Positions 57,935 to 64,000 of a stretch of DNA of 64,000 nt are shown here, one piece after another. Below the pieces are notes generated by a model. It saw only the letters and a list, made by a program, of their open reading frames with translations. It searched no databases and was not told the origin of the DNA. Each line of letters opens with the position of its first letter. Position 1 is the first letter of the stretch. Made by a program: the position numbers and the translations under genes. The stretch lies in the NCBI RefSeq assembly GCF_000406105.1, contig NZ_CM001974.1, positions 171,050 to 235,049 of the forward strand. The letters are read 5' to 3'. Source of the DNA: Dickeya chrysanthemi NCPPB 402. GTDB taxonomy: Bacteria; Pseudomonadota; Gammaproteobacteria; Enterobacterales; Enterobacteriaceae.

Positions 57935-58675
57935 TCACTGTAGCGCGCGCATCAGCGCATCGTTGTCCGCGTTATCGGCGATCAGAACATCGCGCCAGCC
58001 TAACTCGCGGGCCACGCCGGCCAGGCGTTCGCTAACCACCACGACCCGACAACCCGTCAGCCAGGTCGTGCGATAATAATCAGGCACCAAAGTATAAAAC
58101 TGTTGCAGCATTTCTCCGCTGGTGATTACCAGCGTATCGATACCGAGGCGTTGCCAGCGCTGGCATTGTTCCGCGCCGTCGTAGACCACCGGGTTACGCT
58201 GATAACATTCGCAGTAGCGCACCTGCGCGCCGCGTTGCTGCAAGGTTTCGCCGAGCAGTTCCCGCCCGCCATTACCGCGCAGCAGCAACGCCTGCTTACC
58301 CGTTACCTGTTGTAACTCCTGGGACTGCAATAATGTTTCGCTGGTCGCGCGTTCCGGCGGGTAGTGTACCGGCAAACCGCTGACGGTATGCAAAGCCAGC
58401 CCGGTAGAGCGCCCTACCGCAAAGTAGGTGAGTGACTCCGGCCAGCGCATTCCAGCGCGAGACAGCGCCGGATCGGCATATTCCACGACTTGTTGCGATA
58501 AGGCGAAGACTAAATCACCGGGGCGTAGCGCCTGTAACATGGCAGGCAATTGCGCCAATTCGTCGCCCGGAGAAAATTCGATTAACGGACTGTGGTAGGC
58601 CGGCAGGCCTGCCATTCTGAGACGGGCTACCAGCTGCTCACCCGCAGGAGAGGGACGGGTAACCAGAATCGTCAT
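57935..58675 (-). CDS. hemD: Uroporphyrinogen-III synthase
   Basis: A 246-residue two-domain enzyme that cyclises hydroxymethylbilane with inversion of ring D, giving uroporphyrinogen III for haem, sirohaem and cobalamin. Family landmarks: [19 protein letters not shown] at the start, [10 protein letters not shown] and [20 protein letters not shown], and a late TSGEMLQQF. Its ATG overlaps the hemC stop, so the two consecutive pathway enzymes are coupled. Confidence 0.96.
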   Translation of the reverse strand: MTILVTRPSPAGEQLVARLRMAGLPAYHSPLIEFSPGDELAQLPAMLQALRPGDLVFALSQQVVEYADPALSRAGMRWPESLTYFAVGRSTGLALHTVSGLPVHYPPERATSETLLQSQELQQVTGKQALLLRGNGGRELLGETLQQRGAQVRYCECYQRNPVVYDGAEQCQRWQRLGIDTLVITSGEMLQQFYTLVPDYYRTTWLTGCRVVVVSERLAGVARELGWRDVLIADNADNDALMRALQ

Positions 58676-59610
58676 GACGAGGCTCCTCCGTAAACCGATT
58701 GCAGAATATCACGCGCGCCGCGTTCGAGTAGTTCGTCCGCCAGGGCGATGCCAAGTGTTTCTGCATCCTGACGCGAGCCGCGGCGTTCGGCATAAATAAT
58801 GCGGCTGCCATCCGGTGCGCCCACCAACGCCCGCAGATATAACGTCTCATCCTGCAGTTCGGCGTAACTGCCGATAGGAACCTGGCAACCGCCTTCGAGC
58901 CGGGTATTCATCGCCCGCTCGGCCAGCACCCGCGTTGCGGTATCTTCATGATTGAGCGGTGCCAGTAGTGCGCGGGTACGAGCATCATCCAGCCGGCACT
59001 CCACGCCAACCGCGCCCTGACCGACCGCCGGCAGCGATTGTTCCGGGCTGAGCGCGGTACGGATACGATGTGCCAGACCGAGGCGTTTTAGCCCCGCAAC
59101 CGCCAGAATAATTGCATCGTAGTCGCCGTTATCCAGTTTGGATAAGCGGGTACCGACGTTACCGCGCAGATCGCGCACGACCAGGTCCGGCCGGTAGGCG
59201 CGCAACTGGCATTGGCGACGCAAGCTGGAGGTCCCTACGCAAGCGCCTTCGGGCAGATCGTCAAGCGTAGCGTAGTGGTTGGAGACAAAGGCGTCGCGCG
59301 GATCGTCACGCTCACAGATGGTGACCAGCCCCAGCCCCTCAGGAAATTCGACCGGTACATCTTTCATGGAATGCACTGCGATATCGGCCCGGTTTTCCAG
59401 TAGCGCCAGCTCTAATTCTTTGACGAACAATCCTTTTCCACCGACTTTGGCCAGCGGTGTATCCAGCAATACATCGCCACGGGTGACCATTGGCACCAGT
59501 TCGACTTGTAAACCGGGGTGGCAGTCTTCCAGACGCTGCTTCACAAAGTGAGCCTGCCATAATGCCAGCGGGCTCTGTCGGGTGGCGATTCTTAGAATAG
59601 TGTCTACCAT
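58672..59610 (-). CDS. hemC: Hydroxymethylbilane synthase (porphobilinogen deaminase)
   Basis: A 312-residue enzyme that joins four porphobilinogens to hydroxymethylbilane. The dipyrromethane cofactor is bound by C242 in [15 protein letters not shown]. Other blocks: [35 protein letters not shown] and [11 protein letters not shown]. The frame extends 57 codons upstream, but [13 protein letters not shown] at 59610 gives the family length. Divergent from cyaA, as in E. coli. Confidence 0.97.
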   Translation of the reverse strand: MVDTILRIATRQSPLALWQAHFVKQRLEDCHPGLQVELVPMVTRGDVLLDTPLAKVGGKGLFVKELELALLENRADIAVHSMKDVPVEFPEGLGLVTICERDDPRDAFVSNHYATLDDLPEGACVGTSSLRRQCQLRAYRPDLVVRDLRGNVGTRLSKLDNGDYDAIILAVAGLKRLGLAHRIRTALSPEQSLPAVGQGAVGVECRLDDARTRALLAPLNHEDTATRVLAERAMNTRLEGGCQVPIGSYAELQDETLYLRALVGAPDGSRIIYAERRGSRQDAETLGIALADELLERGARDILQSVYGGASS

Positions 59611-59938
59611 GCTTGATACCGTATTGATCCTTTTTTTCCATCGTACCATTGAAGGCGAGCCGGTGTCAGTTGCCCGGCCGTGGTGGTGATGGGCGCGTGA
59701 GACGACAAAACCTTGTGCAGGGATAGCCGGAAGTCGCAAAAGCGGCGATAATATGTTCAATGCTGAAGCATCAATAAACAAATCCGACTTTCTTTAGTTT
59801 CTTTACGCCCTTTCGGCAAGGTGTTAAATTGATCACGTTTCCAGCAATAAACTGCTCGCCATTCTTCCAATATCTATCTTGGGCAGGCTGGAAAACAACG
59901 GTTTCTTTATAGGCACTGGGATAAGCAGGCGAAACGTC
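59611..59938. promoter_or_regulatory. cyaA: hemC-cyaA divergent control region with CRP site
   Basis: A 328-bp spacer. At 59821-59838 it holds GTGTTAAATTGATCACGT, the same as the known CRP site of the E. coli cyaA promoter (TGTTA-N6-TCACG), which lets cAMP-CRP limit its own synthesis. The hemC promoters must lie on the other strand. No gene is seen. Confidence 0.75.
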
Positions 59939-62497
59939 TTGTACTTCTACATCGAGACACTGAAGCAAAGGCTGGATGCGATCAACCAATTGCGTGTGGA
60001 TCGTGCTCTGGAAGCAATGAAACCCGCTTTTCAGCAGGTTTACAGTCTTTTGCCAGTTTTATTACATCATCATCATCCGCTGATGCCTGGCTATCTGGAA
60101 GGCAAGGTTCCGCACGGCATTTGTCTTTTCTCCGCGGATGAAAAACAGCAACACTACCTCGATAGCGTGGAATTGCGCTGGGGCGAGTTGTCTGTGCCGG
60201 ATCGCAAAGGCGAATTGCCGATCACCGGCGTCTATTCCATGGGCAGCACCTCGTCCATCGGTCAGAGTTGCAGTTCCGATCTCGACATTTGGGTTTGCCA
60301 CCAATCCTGGCTGGATAGCGAAGAGCGCCAGCGTCTACAGCAAAAATGCTCGCTGTTGGAAAAATGGGCGGCCGGCCAGGGCGTCGACGTCAGCTTTTTC
60401 CTGATGGATGAAAACCGCTTCCGCCATAACGAGAGCGGTAGCCTCGGTGGTGAAGATTGCGGTTCCACCCAGCATATCCTGTTGTTGGACGAGTTTTACC
60501 GCACCGCGGTGCGCATGGCAGGCAAGCGCATTTTATGGAATATGGTGCCGGTGGAAGAAGAAGAGCACTATGATGAATTCGTGCTTTCTCTGTACGCCCG
60601 CGGCGCATTGGCGCCGAATGAATGGCTGGATTTGGGCGGGCTGAGCGCGCTGTCGGCGGAAGAATACTTTGGCGCCAGCTTGTGGCAGTTGTATAAGAGC
60701 ATTGACTCCCCTTATAAAGCGGTGTTGAAAACCCTGCTGCTGGAAGCCTACTCCTGGGAATATCCTAATACCCGGTTGTTGTCGAGCGAGATCAAAGCGC
60801 GTTTGCACAACGGCGAAATTGTCTCGTTCGGGTTGGATCCCTACTGCATGATGTTGGAGCGCGTCACCCAGTATCTGAATGCGATTAATGACCCGACCCG
60901 ACTGGATCTGGTGCGGCGCTGTTTCTACCTCAAAGTCTGTGAAAAACTCTCCCGCGAGCGCGCGTGTACCGCCTGGCGTCGCCAGATCCTGACGCAGTTG
61001 GTACAGTCCTGGGGATGGAGCGACGAACGGCTGGTGATGCTGGATAACCGCGCCAACTGGAAAATCGGGCAGGTGCGCGAGGCGCACAACGAGCTGCTGG
61101 ATGCGATGATGCAAAGCTATCGCAACCTGATCCGCTTTGCCCGCCGCAATAATCTGAGCGTTAGCGCCAGTCCACAGGATATCGGGGTACTGACCCGCAA
61201 ACTGTATGCCGCCTTCGAGGCGTTGCCGGGCAAGGTGACGCTGGTGAACCCGCAGATTTCCCCCGACCTGTCGGAACCGAATCTGACCTTTATTTATGTG
61301 CCTGCGGGGCGCGCTAATCGTTCCGGCTGGTATCTGTACAATCAGGCGCCGTCGATGGACGCCATCATCAGTCATCAGCCGCTGGAATATAACCGCTATC
61401 TCAACAAGCTGGTGGCCTGGGCGTATTTTAATGGCCTGCTGACCTCTGCCACCCGCTTGCATATCAAAGGCCATGAGCTGTGCGATATCACCCGGTTGCA
61501 GGAACTGGTGTTGGATGTGTCCAGCCACTTCCCGCTGCGTGTAGCGGCACCCACGCCGAAAGCGTTGTACAGCCCGTGTGAGATTCGCCATCTGGCGATT
61601 ATCGTTAATCTGGAGCATGACCCGACGGCGACATTCCGCAATCAGGTGGTGCATTTTGATTTCCGCCAGTTGGATGTCTTTAGCTTCGGCCAGCAACAGC
61701 AATGTCTGGTCGGCAGTATTGATTTGCTGTACCGCAATTCGTGGAATGAGGTGCGTACTCTGCATTTCAGCAGCGAGCAGGCGATGTTGGAAGCGCTGAA
61801 AACCATTCTTGGCAAAATGCATCAGGATGCCGCCTTGCCGGAGTCGCTGGAAGTGTTCTGTTATAGCCAGCATTTGCGCGGTTTGATCCGGACCCGTGTG
61901 CAGCAATTGGTGTCTGAATGCATTGAGTTGCGTCTGTCCAGTACCCGTCATGAGCCCGGCCGCTTTAAGGCAGTGAAGGTCGCGGGTGAGACCTGGGGAT
62001 TGTTCTTCGAGCGTTTGAGCGTCTCGGCGCAGAAACTGGAAAATGCGGTGGAGTTCTACGGCGCGATTTCCAATAACAAGTTGCAAGGGCTGCCGGTTCA
62101 GGTGGAAACCAACCATATTCACCTGCCGCCGGTGGTGGATGGCGTCGCCAGTGAAGGTATTATCCAGTTCTTCTTTGAAGATCAGCCGGATAATCAGGGG
62201 TTCAATATCTATATTCTGGATGAGTCGAACCGGGTGGAAGTTTATCACCACTGCGAAGGCAGCAAAGAAGAGCTGGTGCGCGATGTCAGCCGCTTCTACT
62301 CCTCATCGCATGATCGCTTTACCTACGGTTCCAGCTTTATCAATTTCAACCTGCCGCAGTTCTATCAGATCGTTCAATTGGACGGCCGCACGCAGGTGAT
62401 CCCGTTCCGCAGCAGCGCGCTGTCTCATCTGTGCGTCACCCCCTCGTCTGAGGACAAGACGAGTCTGGTATTGAACCAACGTTTGCAGATGCTCTGA
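59939..62497 (+). CDS. cyaA: Class I adenylate cyclase
   Basis: An 852-residue enzyme that makes cAMP from ATP. The catalytic N-terminal half has the nucleotidyltransferase motif [19 protein letters not shown] with GS at 102-103 and metal-binding D114 and D116; the C-terminal half is regulatory and receives PTS signals. The start chosen is TTG at 59939 ([20 protein letters not shown], read as Met), the conserved weak start of enterobacterial cyaA; a longer frame from an upstream ATG at 59879 has no family support. The weak start and the CRP site upstream both keep cyclase levels low. Confidence 0.96.
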   Translation: MYFYIETLKQRLDAINQLRVDRALEAMKPAFQQVYSLLPVLLHHHHPLMPGYLEGKVPHGICLFSADEKQQHYLDSVELRWGELSVPDRKGELPITGVYSMGSTSSIGQSCSSDLDIWVCHQSWLDSEERQRLQQKCSLLEKWAAGQGVDVSFFLMDENRFRHNESGSLGGEDCGSTQHILLLDEFYRTAVRMAGKRILWNMVPVEEEEHYDEFVLSLYARGALAPNEWLDLGGLSALSAEEYFGASLWQLYKSIDSPYKAVLKTLLLEAYSWEYPNTRLLSSEIKARLHNGEIVSFGLDPYCMMLERVTQYLNAINDPTRLDLVRRCFYLKVCEKLSRERACTAWRRQILTQLVQSWGWSDERLVMLDNRANWKIGQVREAHNELLDAMMQSYRNLIRFARRNNLSVSASPQDIGVLTRKLYAAFEALPGKVTLVNPQISPDLSEPNLTFIYVPAGRANRSGWYLYNQAPSMDAIISHQPLEYNRYLNKLVAWAYFNGLLTSATRLHIKGHELCDITRLQELVLDVSSHFPLRVAAPTPKALYSPCEIRHLAIIVNLEHDPTATFRNQVVHFDFRQLDVFSFGQQQQCLVGSIDLLYRNSWNEVRTLHFSSEQAMLEALKTILGKMHQDAALPESLEVFCYSQHLRGLIRTRVQQLVSECIELRLSSTRHEPGRFKAVKVAGETWGLFFERLSVSAQKLENAVEFYGAISNNKLQGLPVQVETNHIHLPPVVDGVASEGIIQFFFEDQPDNQGFNIYILDESNRVEVYHHCEGSKEELVRDVSRFYSSSHDRFTYGSSFINFNLPQFYQIVQLDGRTQVIPFRSSALSHLCVTPSSEDKTSLVLNQRLQML

Positions 62498-62527
62498 TTC
62501 AGGGCCGGAAATCCGGGATGCATGAAG

Positions 62528-62550
62528 TTGGGGCGCGCGGCGCGCCCCAA
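62528..62550. terminator. Bidirectional hairpin between cyaA and cyaY
   Basis: An 11-bp perfect inverted repeat TTGGGGCGCGC/GCGCGCCCCAA around one G, followed by TCTGTTTTAG on the plus strand. It lies between two convergent stop codons. Confidence 0.75.
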
Positions 62551-62556
62551 TCTGTT

Positions 62557-62877
62557 TTAGTCGAAATGAATCTCTTCGCCACTTTGTTCCGAGCAAGCCT
62601 GCGCCAGCAGAGTCATGAAATCACTGCCGCTTCGGTCGCAAATCCAGCAGCCGTTCTGATAGTCGAAGTGGTAGCCGCCGCTTTTGGTCGCCAGCCAGAC
62701 CTGATGCATCGGTTCCTGCCGATTGATTACGATCTTGCTGCCGTTTTCAAAACTCAGTGTCATCACGCCGCCGTTGGTTTCGTAGTCGATATCCGCATCG
62801 CCATCAAACTGGTCCAGCGTTTCTTCTATCTTTAGCATCAGCGCGTCGGCCAATTGATGAAACTCGCTATCGTTCAT
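62557..62877 (-). CDS. cyaY: Frataxin-like iron-binding protein CyaY
   Basis: A 106-residue frataxin homolog that binds iron through acidic surface residues and modulates Fe-S cluster assembly by IscS. The acidic N-terminal helix ([33 protein letters not shown]) and the strand block [40 protein letters not shown] are typical. Convergent with cyaA and divergent from lptM, the usual arrangement. Confidence 0.97.
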   Translation of the reverse strand: MNDSEFHQLADALMLKIEETLDQFDGDADIDYETNGGVMTLSFENGSKIVINRQEPMHQVWLATKSGGYHFDYQNGCWICDRSGSDFMTLLAQACSEQSGEEIHFD

Positions 62878-62954
62878 ATTCGATTCCTATTGATTTTCAT
62901 GATCCACCTGCGATTATAGAGAGCATAGGTATCCGAATGACAGGTTTTAACGAA

Positions 62955-63119
62955 ATGAAAACTCTTTTTCGTCAGGGCGCACTGGCACTACTGGTGCTGT
63001 CGCTGGCTGGTTGTGGTTTAAAAGGTCCGCTCTATTTTCCGCCGGAGCAGCCGGTTCCGGCTAAAAAAACGCAGCAGCAAAACACCCAGGCTCCGCAAGC
63101 ATCATCCGCACGGCAGTAA
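62955..63119 (+). CDS. lptM: LPS translocon maturation chaperone LptM (YifL)
   Basis: A 54-residue lipoprotein: signal MKTLFRQGALALLVLSLAGC with the lipobox LAGC and lipidated C20, then the conserved GLKGPLYFPPEQP and a Gln/Lys-rich tail. LptM assists oxidative maturation of the LptDE outer-membrane translocon. An in-frame ATG at 62937 has a slightly better ribosome binding site (TAGGT), and would only lengthen the signal by six residues. It is followed by dapF. Confidence 0.9.
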   Translation: MKTLFRQGALALLVLSLAGCGLKGPLYFPPEQPVPAKKTQQQNTQAPQASSARQ

Positions 63120-63208
63120 GCCGCCGTGATACATAGGATGACTGAGGGTAATCTCGCGGGCTGCGACAGAATCACTGGCGCGCCCGTTTAACGCAGCGGG
63201 GTCAGGAA

Positions 63209-64000
63209 ATGCAGTTCTCTAAAATGCACGGTCTGGGCAATGATTTTATGGTTGTCGATGCTGTGACGCAGAATATCTATTTTTCACCGGAACTGATCCG
63301 CCGCTTGTCGGATCGGCATTGTGGGGTGGGGTTTGATCAACTGTTGATCGTCGAGCCGCCTTACGATCCCGAACTGGATTTTCACTACCGGATCTTCAAT
63401 GCCGACGGCAGCGAAGTGGCGCAGTGTGGCAATGGCGCGCGCTGCTTTGCGCGTTTTGTCCGCCTGAAAGGGTTGACCAGCAAGCGTGAGATTAATGTCA
63501 GTACGCATAACGGCCGGATGGTGCTGTCGGTAACGGAAGATGAACTGGTGCGGGTCAATATGGGCGAGCCCAATTTTGAGCCTCAGCAGGTGCCGTTTCG
63601 CGCCGTGAAGCCGGAAAAAACCTATATTCTGCGTGCCGCTGAACGCACGGTATTGTGCGGCGTGGTGTCGATGGGTAACCCGCACTGCGTGCTTCAGGTG
63701 GAGAATGTCGATAGCGCGCCGGTGGAAGAATTAGGGCCGTTGCTGGAAAACCATGAGCGTTTTCCGGAGCGTGCCAACGTGGGGTTTATGCAGGTGGTCA
63801 ATCCCCATCTTATCCGGCTGCGTGTGTTCGAACGTGGCGCGGGCGAAACGCAAGCCTGTGGCAGCGGCGCTTGCGCTGCGGTCGCGGTAGGGATCCAGCA
63901 AGGGTTGCTGGCGGCGGATGTCAAAGTGCAATTGCCGGGCGGCGAACTGGACATTCATTGGGACGGCCCCGGCCAGCCACTGTTTATGACCGGCCCGGCG
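63209..64000 (+). CDS. dapF: Diaminopimelate epimerase, C-terminus cut by window end
   Basis: The first 264 codons of a protein normally about 274 residues long; the missing end lies outside the window. DapF interconverts L,L- and meso-diaminopimelate for lysine and peptidoglycan. The two catalytic cysteines are present: C73 in [10 protein letters not shown] and C217 in [12 protein letters not shown]. The start [13 protein letters not shown] follows a CAGGAA ribosome binding site and matches E. coli DapF. Confidence 0.97.
   Translation, partial: MQFSKMHGLGNDFMVVDAVTQNIYFSPELIRRLSDRHCGVGFDQLLIVEPPYDPELDFHYRIFNADGSEVAQCGNGARCFARFVRLKGLTSKREINVSTHNGRMVLSVTEDELVRVNMGEPNFEPQQVPFRAVKPEKTYILRAAERTVLCGVVSMGNPHCVLQVENVDSAPVEELGPLLENHERFPERANVGFMQVVNPHLIRLRVFERGAGETQACGSGACAAVAVGIQQGLLAADVKVQLPGGELDIHWDGPGQPLFMTGPA

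Noticed and set aside
60533..62251. 572-codon open frame opposite cyaA
   Set aside because: Antisense to an intact, conserved gene; composition typical of a shadow frame.

Overview
This is a chromosomal window from a soft-rot enterobacterium, almost certainly Dickeya. The evidence is the enterobacterial gene order (trpT-hdfR-maoP-comM-ilvLGMEDA-ilvYC-ppiC-rep-gppA-rhlB-trxA-rho-wec-thrP-argX/hisR/leuT/proM-hemYXDC-cyaA-cyaY-lptM-dapF), two tandem exo-polygalacturonosidase (peh) genes typical of Dickeya, and no plasmid or phage genes. The species cannot be fixed from the sequence alone.

Layout. 1-3.8 kb: tRNA-Trp at the end of an rRNA operon that lies mostly outside the window, then hdfR, maoP, comM and a decayed MFS transporter. 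3.8-14.7 kb: branched-chain amino acid block, with leader peptide and attenuator (ilvL), ilvGMEDA with an intact ilvG, then DUF2461 and LprI-like genes and the divergent ilvY/ilvC pair. 14.7-15.6 kb: an AT-rich two-gene island that looks like a polymorphic toxin (type 44 domain) and its membrane-anchored immunity protein. 15.6-21.5 kb: divergent putP/putA with GTTGCA operators between them. 21.5-28.2 kb: ppiC, rep, and two tandem GH28 exo-polygalacturonosidase genes, a pathogenicity insertion between rep and gppA. 28.2-33.1 kb: gppA, rhlB, trxA, rho. 33.3-44.2 kb: the enterobacterial common antigen (ECA) cluster wecA-wzzE-wecBCDE-wzxE-wecF-wzyE-wecG, without rffG and rffH between wecC and wecD. 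44.5-46.5 kb: thrP and four tRNA genes. 46.6-54.9 kb: an accessory metabolic region. 55-64 kb: the small RNA GlmZ, hemCDXY, cyaA, cyaY, lptM and the first part of dapF.

The most interesting system is 49.4-54.9 kb: a fumarase/adenylosuccinate-lyase-family enzyme, a GNAT acetyltransferase, a complete polar amino acid ABC importer and an M20 deacetylase, in one direction and close together. This matches a yxe-type pathway for breakdown of S-(2-succino)cysteine (2SC), the adduct of fumarate and cysteine: import, N-acetylation, lyase cleavage to fumarate and N-acetylcysteine, deacetylation to cysteine. The lyase would replace the monooxygenase YxeK of Bacillus. Immediately upstream lie a second, unpaired binding protein very similar to the operon's own, an iron-containing alcohol dehydrogenase and a small NTF2-like protein.

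The second notable find is GlmZ, recognised from its sequence. It has a sigma-54 promoter placed exactly for its 5' end, three upstream TGTC-N10-GACA-type sites (GlrR) and a candidate IHF site. Starts were moved inward from the longest open frame wherever family alignment or a ribosome binding site supported this. Similarity statements rest on recall of family sequences; no search was run.
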